Part shown: in pieces, positions 1-6,109 of the stretch | Layout of the letters: every line of letters begins with the position of its first letter | How positions within the stretch are numbered: position 1 is the first letter of the stretch | Assembly (NCBI GenBank): GCA_035476575.1 | Contig: DATILL010000148.1 | Coordinates: 1 to 10,466, forward strand | Origin: DATILL01 sp035476575 | GTDB taxonomy: Bacteria > Actinomycetota > Actinomycetes > Mycobacteriales > JACQDL01 | Length of the DNA stretch: 10,466 bases | Reading direction: 5' to 3' | Program-made: the position numbers and the translations under genes | Notes under the pieces: model-generated | Told to the model about the DNA's origin: nothing | Database searches by the model: none | Seen by the model: the letters and a program-made list of their open reading frames with translations, nothing else

Positions 1-286
1 CCTTCGCGAGCCGGAGCATCCGCCCCGCCTCGGCGGGCCGCACGTTCAGCGCGTCCCGCAGCCACGCCGTCATGCTCGGCGCCTCATGCGCCGCAGCCAG
101 CCCCCGCGACTCCGCCTCCCGCACCAACGGCAGCAACAACGTCCCCGCCATCTGCCCGACCTGCCGGTGCACCCGCACCAGCAGGTCCCCCACCTGCGCG
201 TCGGAAAGCCCCCACAACCGCGCGTCACGACAGGAGCCAAGCAGCACCGAGAGCTGCTCAACCACCGACGCGACCACATCCGACAT
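1..286 (-). CDS. DUF222/13E12-type protein (HNH endonuclease family), N-terminal part, cut by window edge
   Basis: Reading leftward from an ATG at 286, an uninterrupted frame gives 95 residues starting MSDVVASVVEQLSVLLG and is still open at position 1. The pattern is a short helical start, then LSDAQVGDLLVRVHR, then a segment around GLAAAHEAPSMTAWLRDAL and a run near NVRPAEAGRMLRLA. This resembles the N-terminus of actinobacterial DUF222 (13E12 repeat family) proteins, which usually carry a C-terminal HNH nuclease domain. That domain would lie outside the window, so nuclease function is inferred only. The start is uncertain: the sequence just upstream is pyrimidine-rich (TTCTTCTCCT) and is not a Shine-Dalgarno site, and the frame stays open for some distance upstream. 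These genes are often multicopy in actinobacteria. The 69-bp direct repeats lie just upstream. Confidence 0.7.
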   Translation of the reverse strand, partial: MSDVVASVVEQLSVLLGSCRDARLWGLSDAQVGDLLVRVHRQVGQMAGTLLLPLVREAESRGLAAAHEAPSMTAWLRDALNVRPAEAGRMLRLAK

Positions 287-352
287 AGGAGAAGAATAAA
301 CAGAGCCACCGACAAAACCGCCCCGGCCAGCCCGGGCGCCCGGAAAAAACTT

Positions 353-545
353 GAGAAACTTCGGTGCGATAAGACGGCGAGCGCCCAGAGTGGCTCCGGC
401 GTGAGGCGGAAAAGAGGAAGGCGGGAAACCTCGGTGAGCAAGACGGCGAGCGCCCAGAGTGGCTCCGGCGTGAGGCGGAAGGAGGAAAGTGAGAAACTCC
501 GGTGAGCAAGACGGCGAGCGCCCACAGTAGTCCCGGTGGCAAGTC
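353..545. repeat. Tandem direct repeat, about 69-bp unit, two full copies and a decayed third
   Basis: A 40-base block starting AAGACGGCGAGCGCCCAGAG is identical at 371-410 and 440-479. Its first 17 bases recur at 508-524 before the third copy diverges. Copy starts are 69 and 68 bases apart. Each block is preceded by a related leader of the form GAGAAACTTCGGTG (353, 423 and 491). The array lies in the gap upstream of the DUF222 gene and downstream of thiG. It keeps a reading frame between copies 1 and 2 but not into copy 3, and has no start or ribosome site, so it is probably non-coding. Its function is unknown. Confidence 0.85.
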
Positions 546-696
546 AGCGCCGAAGGCGACAGCCCAAAACCCGGGCAGCAACACCCACGCCATTCGCCGC
601 ACAAATGGCCTTGACACCGCACGCGACACCACCCAGGGCATCCGGCAAGCCCTGAGCCCCCAGCACCCCGCTAGACCACGAACCCCGGCGGGCCTG
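546..696. other. Intergenic stretch with weak hairpins downstream of thiG
   Basis: I see no gene here. Three short inverted repeats are present: 589-609 (6-bp arms GCCATT/AATGGC), 634-654 (6-bp arms CAGGGC/GCCCTG) and 688-705 (6-bp arms GCGGGC/GCCCGC, spanning the thiG stop codon). Any of them could help end the thi transcript, which runs leftward, but the stems are short and none is followed by a T-run on that strand. I therefore do not call a terminator. Confidence 0.4.
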
Positions 697-1506
697 CTAG
701 CCCGCGCCCGAGCCGCCCATCGGGGCCGGACCGTCCAGGAGGGACCGGCCGTCCATCGGGGAAGAGGCCTCGGCGTACCAGCGGCGCGGGATCCGGCCGG
801 CCCGGGCCGCCAGCCGCCCGGCCTCGACCGCCCGCCGCATCGCCTCCGCCATCAGCACCGGCTCCCGTGCCCGGGTCACCGCCGAGGCCAGCAGCACGGC
901 GGCACACCCCAGCTCCATCGCCTGGGCGGCCTCGGACGCCGTACCGATGCCGGCGTCCAGGATGACTGGCACGCCGGCACGCTCGACGATGAGGGCGATG
1001 TTGTGCGGGTTGCGGATGCCCAGCCCCGAGCCGATCGGCGCGCCCAGCGGCATCACCGCTGCACAGCCCACCGCCTCCAGCCGCCGGGCCAGCACCGGGT
1101 CGTCGTTGGTGTACGGCAGCACCACGAAACCGTCGTCGACCAGCCGCTCGGCGGCGTCCAGCAGCTCAACCGGATCGGGCAGCAAGGTGCGCTCGTCGGC
1201 GATCACCTCCAGCTTGACCCAGTCGGTCCCGAACGCCTCGCGGGCAAGGCGGGCGGTCAGCAGCGCCTCGCCCACGGTGTAGCAGCCGGCCGTGTTGGGC
1301 AACACCCGGATGCCGTGCCGGGCGAGCACGTCCAGCACCGAGCCGCGCGCCGCCGGGTCCAGCCGGCGCATCGCCACCGTGGTCAGCTCGGTGCCCGAGG
1401 CGAGCAGCGCCCGCTCCAGGGTCTCCAGGCTCGGCGCCCCGCCGGTGCCCATCACCAGCCGGGATCCGAACGTCTCACCGGCCAGCACGAACGGGTCGTC
1501 AGCCAT
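697..1506 (-). CDS. thiG: Thiazole synthase ThiG
   Basis: ThiG builds the thiazole phosphate ring of thiamine in the cytoplasm from 1-deoxy-D-xylulose 5-phosphate, dehydroglycine and the thiocarboxylate on ThiS. The 269-residue product is normal for the family. It has the TIM-barrel signature segments: the Schiff-base lysine in DWVKLEV (K98), the loop GAPIGSGLGI at 155-164 and the phosphate-binding DAGIGTASEA at 184-193. I chose the ATG at 1506 because GGGAGG lies 6 bases upstream; a TTG two codons earlier (1512) would fall between that site and the ATG and is less likely. It is the last gene of thiO-thiS-thiG, 11 bases after thiS. Dehydroglycine comes from the oxidase ThiO encoded just upstream, so no thiH is needed. 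The C-terminal tail is Gly/Ser/Pro-rich and probably disordered. Confidence 0.96.
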   Translation of the reverse strand: MADDPFVLAGETFGSRLVMGTGGAPSLETLERALLASGTELTTVAMRRLDPAARGSVLDVLARHGIRVLPNTAGCYTVGEALLTARLAREAFGTDWVKLEVIADERTLLPDPVELLDAAERLVDDGFVVLPYTNDDPVLARRLEAVGCAAVMPLGAPIGSGLGIRNPHNIALIVERAGVPVILDAGIGTASEAAQAMELGCAAVLLASAVTRAREPVLMAEAMRRAVEAGRLAARAGRIPRRWYAEASSPMDGRSLLDGPAPMGGSGAG

Positions 1507-1517
1507 CCCCAACCTCC

Positions 1518-1745
1518 CTAGCCACCCTGTACGGCGGTGAGCACCTCGACCCGGTCGCCGTCGCCCAGGATGGTCATCGGCCAGGCCCGGCGCGGCACCA
1601 CCTCGTCGTTCACCGCCACCGCGACCCCGCAGCCGGCTCCGCCACCACCGCTGTCGCCAACGGTGCCGGCGGCCAGCCCGGCAACGACGGCGTCCACCGT
1701 CGTCCCGGCGGCCAGCTCGCGCGGCTCGCCGTTCACGATGATCAT
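1518..1745 (-). CDS. thiS: Sulfur-carrier protein ThiS
   Basis: This is a small ubiquitin-fold protein whose C-terminal glycine is adenylylated and converted to a thiocarboxylate that gives sulfur to ThiG. The 75-residue product begins MIIVNGEPRELAAGTTV, carries the late VAVNDEVVPR strand-turn and ends in the diagnostic Gly-Gly. It is a little longer than the usual ~65 residues because of a glycine-rich loop at about 27-40 (GTVGDSGGGGAGCG). The ATG at 1745 overlaps the thiO stop as ATGA and is preceded by AGGAGG 7 bases upstream, which indicates translational coupling. The activating enzyme (ThiF/MoeB type) is not in the window. Confidence 0.95.
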   Translation of the reverse strand: MIIVNGEPRELAAGTTVDAVVAGLAAGTVGDSGGGGAGCGVAVAVNDEVVPRRAWPMTILGDGDRVEVLTAVQGG

Positions 1746-2899
1746 GCTGGCACCTCCTGGTGGGCGAACCGGTCCAGGGTGAACGGCGCGGCCACGGCGG
1801 GCAGCGTGCCGGTGCACAGGTACGCCGTGACCGCGTCGGCGGTGACCGGCGTGAGCAGCAGGCCGTTGCGGTGGTGACCGGTGGCGTAGACCAGCCCGGG
1901 GACCGGCGCCGGGCCGAGGATCGGCGCGTTGTCCGGCGTGCCCGGGCGCAGGCCGGCCGCCGTCTCGACCAGGGTGAGCTCGGTCAGGCCGGGCAGCACG
2001 TCGTGCGCGTCACGGAGCAGCTCGTACACCCCACCCGCGGTCACCCTGGTGTCGAAGCCCTGCTCCTCGACCGTGGCGCCGACCACCAGCTCGCCGTCCG
2101 GCCGGGGCACCAGGTAGACATGCCCGCCGCGGACCGTGCCGCGCACCGCCCGGCCGAGGTACGGCTGGCCGGGCGGCGTGCGCAGCCGAAGGATCTGGCC
2201 CTTGACCGGCCGGACCGGAGGCACCGCCGGCTCGGGCAGCCCGGCCAGCCCGGCCGACCAGCAGCCGGCCGCGAGCACCACCTGACCCGCGGCCAGCACG
2301 CCGTCGTCGTCCAGCCGGACGCCGATCACCCGGTCGCCGGCGCACAGGATCCCGGTGGCCCGGACCCGCCACAGGTCCACCCCGGCCCGGTCCGCCGCGG
2401 CCAGCAGTGCGGCGGCGAAGACCCGGTTGTCGACCTGGTGGTCGCCGGGGGCCAGCAGCCCGCCGGTCACCGACGGCGCCAGCAGGGGCTCCAGCGTCCG
2501 GCACTCCCGCCCGGTCAGCCAGTCGGTGGCCAGCCCCAGGCCGGTCTGGACGGCGTGCAGCTCGCGCAGGGCGGCCCGGTCGTCGACGTCCAGCGCGACG
2601 GCGAGCGTGCCGGTCTGGCGATAGCCGGCGGGCCGGCCGGCGGCCTCGGCCAGCTCCACCGCGAACGACGGGTAACGGCGGGCCGACGCGAGGGCGAGCG
2701 CGAGCAGCGGCTGCTCGCCGTACCGCGCCTCGGTGACCGGCGCCAGCATCCCGGCGGCGACCCGGGTGGCGCCGCTGCCCGGCCGCGGGTCGACCAGGGC
2801 GACCCGCAGGCCCTCGGTGGCCGCGCGCCAGGCGACGGCCAGGCCGATCACGCCACCACCAACGACGACCACGTCATGGACGGGCTGTGCTGGTGTCAC
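1742..2899 (-). CDS. thiO: Glycine oxidase ThiO (FAD-dependent)
   Basis: ThiO oxidises glycine to dehydroglycine, the imine used by ThiG, with release of peroxide. The 385-residue protein has an N-terminal Rossmann dinucleotide fold: VVVGGGVIGL (GxGxxG glycines G14, G16 and G19), with an acidic residue ending strand 2 in VALVDPRP (D37). GATRVAAGMLAP follows at 43-54. The D-amino-acid-oxidase-type substrate domain has LRPGTPDNAPILGP at 317-330, with the substrate-binding arginine likely R318. TGHHRNGLLLTP closes the FAD site at 340-351. The start is GTG at 2899, with GGGAGGG a few bases upstream; that ribosome site is also the 3' end of the TPP riboswitch, so translation is probably controlled by thiamine pyrophosphate. 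First gene of the thi operon, overlapping thiS by 4 bases. Confidence 0.95.
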   Translation of the reverse strand: MTPAQPVHDVVVVGGGVIGLAVAWRAATEGLRVALVDPRPGSGATRVAAGMLAPVTEARYGEQPLLALALASARRYPSFAVELAEAAGRPAGYRQTGTLAVALDVDDRAALRELHAVQTGLGLATDWLTGRECRTLEPLLAPSVTGGLLAPGDHQVDNRVFAAALLAAADRAGVDLWRVRATGILCAGDRVIGVRLDDDGVLAAGQVVLAAGCWSAGLAGLPEPAVPPVRPVKGQILRLRTPPGQPYLGRAVRGTVRGGHVYLVPRPDGELVVGATVEEQGFDTRVTAGGVYELLRDAHDVLPGLTELTLVETAAGLRPGTPDNAPILGPAPVPGLVYATGHHRNGLLLTPVTADAVTAYLCTGTLPAVAAPFTLDRFAHQEVPA

Positions 2900-2903
2900 C
2901 AGA

Positions 2904-2995
2904 GCCCTCCCTTCGCCGGCATGACCCGGATCAGGTTCGACGGTCGGGGGCTGGCAGCCCCCCTCTCAGCCCGGTCCACCGGGCTCCCGTGTGCA
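2904..2995 (-). promoter_or_regulatory. TPP riboswitch (THI element)
   Basis: On the minus strand the leader holds the hallmark CTGAGA (2964-2969), then CTGATCCGGGTCATGCCGG followed by GCGAAGGGAGG (2906-2934). These are the conserved TPP-aptamer core blocks. A GC-rich variable hairpin with arms GGGGGCT/AGCCCCC lies between them (about 2946-2962), and the GCCCGG-TGGA-CCGGGC stem-loop lies 5' (about 2968-2988). The 3' end merges with the thiO ribosome-binding site only a few bases before the GTG, so sequestration of that site when TPP binds is the likely mechanism. That last point is inference. Boundaries are approximate. Confidence 0.95.
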
Positions 2996-3000
2996 CCGCC

Positions 3001-3006
3001 AGCCTA
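3001..3006 (-). promoter_or_regulatory. Putative -10 element of the thi operon promoter
   Basis: TAGGCT on the minus strand, inside GGCTAGGCTGG, lies about 7 bases before the expected 5' end of the riboswitch. The same 11-base context occurs before aroG. No good TTGACA-like -35 is visible; the hexamer 17 bases upstream is TGCGAC and lies inside the left arm of the 3018-3081 inverted repeat. Confidence 0.45.
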
Positions 3007-3017
3007 GCCGCACTCCC

Positions 3018-3081
3018 CGACTTGTCGCACCAAGGTCACCAGCCGGCCGGACAACTCTGGTGACCTTGGTGCGACAAGTCG
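3018..3081. repeat. Near-perfect 24-bp inverted repeat with 16-base spacer
   Basis: The left arm at 3018-3041 (beginning CGACTTGTCGCACC) is the exact reverse complement of the right arm at 3058-3081. The 16-base spacer at 3042-3057 is GCCGGCCGGACAACTC. Short flanking CCCC (3014-3017) and GGGG (3087-3090) could extend the pairing past a small internal loop. It lies between divergent genes, so it is not placed to terminate either transcript. Its left arm overlaps the expected -35 region of the thi promoter. It could be an operator for a dimeric or tetrameric regulator, or a small palindromic repeat element. Confidence 0.9.
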
Positions 3082-3134
3082 AAATTGGGGCGCGACCTGA
3101 GCGGCTCCTCCATGGTCTGGTTGCCGCCCGACCG

Positions 3135-3140
3135 TAGACT
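3135..3140 (+). promoter_or_regulatory. Putative -10 element of the pknL promoter
   Basis: TAGACT ends 9 bases before the pknL ATG. This would place transcription initiation within a few bases of the start codon, giving a leaderless or nearly leaderless mRNA, which is common in actinobacteria. No Shine-Dalgarno site precedes the ATG, which fits. No clear -35 is visible. Confidence 0.45.
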
Positions 3141-3149
3141 CGTGGCGCG

Positions 3150-5084
3150 ATGGACATCAGTCTTGCCGACCCGCTTGTGGGAACCGTCCTGGAGGGGCGG
3201 TACCGAGTCGACGCCGTGCTGGCCCGCGGCGGCATGTCCACCGTCTACGTCGGCACCGACCAGCGGCTGGACCGGGTCGTGGCGATCAAGGTGATGGCGC
3301 CGGCGCTGGCCGAGAGCCCGGCCTTCGTCGAGAAGTTCACCCGTGAGGCCCGGTCGGTGGCCCGGCTGTCCCACCCGAACGTCGTCTCGGTCTACGACCA
3401 GGGCGCCGACGCCGGCCACGTCTTCCTGGTCATGGAGCTGGTCCGCGGCCACACCCTGCGTGACCTGCTGCGGCCGGGGTCGCTGGCCCCGGCGCTGGCC
3501 CTGTCCGTCATGGAGTCGGTGCTGTCCGCGCTGGCCGCCGCGCACCGGGCCGGCCTGGTGCACCGCGACGTCAAGCCGGAGAACGTGCTGATCTCCGCCG
3601 ACGGCGCGGTCAAGGTCGCCGACTTCGGGCTGGCCCGGGCGATCGCGCAGGCCTCGGCCACCACCCAGACCGGCATCATGATGGGCACGGTCGCCTACGT
3701 CGCGCCGGAGCAGGTGGCCCGCGGTGCCGCGGACGCGCGCAGCGACGTGTACGCCGCCGGCATCATGCTGTACGAGCTGCTCACCGGCACTCCGCCGTAT
3801 GCCGGGGACACCGCGATCTCGGTGGCCTACCGGCACGTGCACGACGACGTGCCGCCGCCGTCCCAGCTCAACCCCGCGGTGCCGCCACCGCTCGACGAGC
3901 TGGTGGTACGGGCGACCCGGCGTGAGCCGGGCGCCCGGCCGGCCGACGCGGGGGCCTTCCTGGCCGAGCTGTACGACGTCCGGGCCGACCTGGGGCTGCT
4001 CCGGGTGCCGGTCCCGGCATACCACGACAGCGCACCGATGAGCGTGCCGCGGGCGGGCTGGGACCAGACCACCGCCGAGCTGGGCACCGCGCCGCAAGAT
4101 CGCCTGTCGCGGGACCGCCCGCCGCGGGAGCACCTGCCGCCGTCCCACGTGCCCTCGCTGCGGCCCGGCCCGACGCCGCCGGTCTACACCGAGCAGCGGG
4201 ACCACCGGCGCCGGCACCGGACCGGGCTGGTCGTGATGCTGCTGCTCGGCCTGGTCGCGGCCGGTGGCGGGTGGTGGCTCGGCGCCGGCCGGTGGGTCAC
4301 CGTGCCGCAGCTCGCCGGCCTGAGCCGGGCGCAGGCGGTCACGGTCGCGCAGGGCGCGGGCGCGCGGGTGGTGGTCGGCGACGACGTGTTCGACGAGAGC
4401 GCGGCGCCGGGGACAGTGGCCCGGACCAGCCCGCCGATCGGGCACCGGATGATCCGTGGCGGGACCCTGACGATCTACCTGTCCAAAGGCCCGGCCCCCC
4501 GGGTGGTCCCGGACGTGGCGAACCTCACCCGGGACGACGCCCTCGGCACGCTGCGCGACCTCGGCCTGACCACCACCCTCGCCACGACGTACGACGAGAA
4601 CATCGAGCGTGGCCGCGCGGTCCGGACCGCGCCGCCGGCGCAGGCCCAGGTCACCCGCGACGCCAGGGTCACCCTCTACCTCAGCGCCGGGCCGGCCCCG
4701 CGCGTCGTCCCCGAGGTGGGCGGCCGGTCGGTGGACGACGCGACCGCCGCGCTGGCCGCCGTACGGCTGCGGGCCGGCACGCAGGCCGAGCGGTTCAGCG
4801 ACACGGTGCCGGCCGGCATGGTGATCAGCACCAGCCCGGCGGCCGGCCGCCGGGTCGCCCGGGACGCCGTCATCGGGCTGGTCGTCAGCAAGGGCCCCGA
4901 CCTGGTGCGGGTGCCCCGGGTGATCGGGCTGTCGGTCGACGAGGCCAGGACAAAGCTGGCCGCCGCCGGCTTCAAGGTCGAGGTCCGGTCCCTGTTCGGC
5001 GGTATCGGCAGCGTGATCGGGCAGAGCCCCGGGCCGTTTGCCAAGGCCAAGCGCGGCTCCACGGTCACCATTGGAGTCCTGTAG
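3150..5084 (+). CDS. pknL: PASTA-domain Ser/Thr protein kinase, PknL type
   Basis: This is a 644-residue membrane kinase. The cytoplasmic kinase domain (about 17-275) is complete: glycine loop ARGGMSTVYVG, catalytic K47 in VAIKV, alpha-C E66, HRDVKPEN with D140, K142 and N145, DFG at 158-160, an activation loop with T171, T172 and T174 as likely autophosphorylation sites, and the APE motif at 185-187. A Pro-rich linker (about 285-350) leads to a basic stretch and one membrane helix (358-377). Outside are four PASTA repeats starting near 383, 447, 514 and 582, a domain type known to bind peptidoglycan fragments. The name rests on the nearby class II DAHP synthase gene: in M. tuberculosis pknL is close to aroG. 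Mycobacterial PknL lacks PASTA repeats, while the corynebacterial protein has them. PknB is the main alternative, but its usual FtsW/PBP neighbours are absent. Confidence 0.9.
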   Translation: MDISLADPLVGTVLEGRYRVDAVLARGGMSTVYVGTDQRLDRVVAIKVMAPALAESPAFVEKFTREARSVARLSHPNVVSVYDQGADAGHVFLVMELVRGHTLRDLLRPGSLAPALALSVMESVLSALAAAHRAGLVHRDVKPENVLISADGAVKVADFGLARAIAQASATTQTGIMMGTVAYVAPEQVARGAADARSDVYAAGIMLYELLTGTPPYAGDTAISVAYRHVHDDVPPPSQLNPAVPPPLDELVVRATRREPGARPADAGAFLAELYDVRADLGLLRVPVPAYHDSAPMSVPRAGWDQTTAELGTAPQDRLSRDRPPREHLPPSHVPSLRPGPTPPVYTEQRDHRRRHRTGLVVMLLLGLVAAGGGWWLGAGRWVTVPQLAGLSRAQAVTVAQGAGARVVVGDDVFDESAAPGTVARTSPPIGHRMIRGGTLTIYLSKGPAPRVVPDVANLTRDDALGTLRDLGLTTTLATTYDENIERGRAVRTAPPAQAQVTRDARVTLYLSAGPAPRVVPEVGGRSVDDATAALAAVRLRAGTQAERFSDTVPAGMVISTSPAAGRRVARDAVIGLVVSKGPDLVRVPRVIGLSVDEARTKLAAAGFKVEVRSLFGGIGSVIGQSPGPFAKAKRGSTVTIGVL

Positions 5085-6092
5085 TTGGCTCCTCAACTCT
5101 CTCTGGTCGGGGCGCACGCCCCGGTGGCCGGTGGGCTGGGCAGAGCGCTCGGGTACGCCAACGCGGTCGGCGCCGAGGTGGTCCAGGTGTTCGTGACCAA
5201 CCCGCGAAGCTGGACGCCGGCACCCGGCAGCCCGGCTCAGGACGAGGTGTTCCGTAGTGGCTGCGCCGAGCGCGGGCTGCCGGTGTACGTGCACGCGCCG
5301 TACCTGATCAACCTCGGCTCTCCCACCCCGCTGACCCGGGAGCGCTCGGTGTCCGCGCTGGCCCACTCGCTGTGCCGGGGCCACCAGATCGGTGCGGCCG
5401 GGGTCGTCGTCCACGCCGGCTCCGCGGTCGCGGGCGCGCGGCGCGACGAGGCGATGGGCCAGGTCCGCGAGCTGCTCATGCCGGTGCTGGACGCGATCCC
5501 GGCCGACGGGCCCAGGCTGCTGGTCGAGCCGACGGCGGGTGGCGGCCAGCCGCTGGCGGCCCGGGTCGAGCAGCTCGCGGCGTACTTCGACGTGCTGGAC
5601 CATCACGACAAGCTGGGCGTCTGCCTGGACACCTGCCACGCCTGGGCGGCCGGGCACGACCTGGCCGCGTCCGGTGGGCTGGCCGCCACCATGCGGGCGC
5701 TGGCCGCAGCGGTCGGCCAGGGCCGGCTCGGCTTGGTGCACGCCAACGACTCGCGGGACGACGTCGGCTCGCTGCGGGACCGGCACGAGACGCTCGGTGC
5801 CGGCATGCTCGGCGCGGCGGCGTTCGCGCAGCTCTTCACCGTGCCCGCGCTACGCGGGGTGCCAATCGTGGTGGAGACCCCGAGCGAGACGCACGCCGCC
5901 GACATCGCCCTGCTCAAGCGGCTGCGCCGCCGCGGTCGTAGCACTGCGACATCCACTGCGCCATCCATAGCGACACCTGCCGCGGCACCCCCCGTGACCT
6001 CTACCGCGGCATCCATCGCGGCTTTCACCATGGCGTCCACCGCGCCGTCCACCGTGGCGTCGCGGAGCGCGCCGACGTGCTACCACGCCTGA
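5085..6092 (+). CDS. nfo: Endonuclease IV (AP endonuclease) with repetitive C-terminal tail
   Basis: Nfo cuts DNA 5' of abasic sites in base-excision repair, using three zinc ions. All nine expected metal ligands are present: H70, H110, E148, D182, H185, H219, D232, H234 and E264, in motifs such as VYVHAPYLINLGSP, CLDTCHAW and RDRHE. The catalytic core ends near residue 286, about the normal family length. A further 49 residues form a Ser/Thr/Ala/Pro-rich tail encoded by a 12-bp repeat. The start is TTG directly after the pknL stop codon, with GGAG 8 bases upstream inside pknL; this implies translational coupling. No better in-frame start is seen nearby. The kinase link may be only positional. 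Confidence 0.93.
   Translation: MAPQLSLVGAHAPVAGGLGRALGYANAVGAEVVQVFVTNPRSWTPAPGSPAQDEVFRSGCAERGLPVYVHAPYLINLGSPTPLTRERSVSALAHSLCRGHQIGAAGVVVHAGSAVAGARRDEAMGQVRELLMPVLDAIPADGPRLLVEPTAGGGQPLAARVEQLAAYFDVLDHHDKLGVCLDTCHAWAAGHDLAASGGLAATMRALAAAVGQGRLGLVHANDSRDDVGSLRDRHETLGAGMLGAAAFAQLFTVPALRGVPIVVETPSETHAADIALLKRLRRRGRSTATSTAPSIATPAAAPPVTSTAASIAAFTMASTAPSTVASRSAPTCYHA
5943..6062 (+). repeat. 12-bp minisatellite inside the 3' end of nfo, about ten units
   Basis: From 5943 the sequence reads as ten 12-base units in phase with the codons. Examples are ACTGCGACATCC, ACTGCGCCATCC, ACCGCGGCATCC and ACCGCGCCGTCC. The units encode degenerate tetrapeptides such as TATS, TAPS, TAAS, TMAS and TVAS (residues 287-326). 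Units are imperfect, and the middle ones (5967-6002) are the most diverged. Because the unit is a multiple of three, gain or loss of copies would change tail length without a frameshift. Confidence 0.85.
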
Positions 6093-6109
6093 CACCTGGA
6101 GAGAGACAC

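Noticed and set aside
340..358. The CCCGGGCGCCCGG palindrome beside a run of six A as a terminator
   Set aside because: On the plus strand the stem is followed by A, not T; on the minus strand the T-run comes before the stem. Neither orientation makes an intrinsic terminator.
86..505. A plus-strand protein with repeated KTASAQSGSG motifs across the 69-bp repeats
   Set aside because: There is no ribosome site or convincing start, the 68-base third spacing breaks the frame, and a minus-strand gene with good codon pattern occupies 1-286. The repeat peptide is a by-product of the DNA repeat.
502..1521. A 339-residue plus-strand open frame opposite thiG
   Set aside because: Antisense shadow of a fully recognisable ThiG, with Arg/Gln/His-biased composition and no motif.
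1760..3007. A 415-residue plus-strand open frame opposite thiO and the riboswitch
   Set aside because: Antisense shadow of thiO; it runs through the riboswitch and shows no domain or plausible start.
3018..3081. The long inverted repeat as a transcription terminator
   Set aside because: Both flanking genes point away from it and it has no T-run, so there is no transcript for it to end.
3036..5786. A 916-residue minus-strand open frame opposite pknL and nfo
   Set aside because: It is Arg/Gly/Pro/His-rich low-complexity translation with no recognisable domain, and both plus-strand genes have complete catalytic motifs. Long antisense frames are expected in very GC-rich DNA.
6077..6109. Earlier GTG start for the type I-beta DAHP synthase
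   Set aside because: It lies inside nfo, and the ATG at 6110 has its own GGAGAG ribosome site and aligns with the T. maritima N-terminus.
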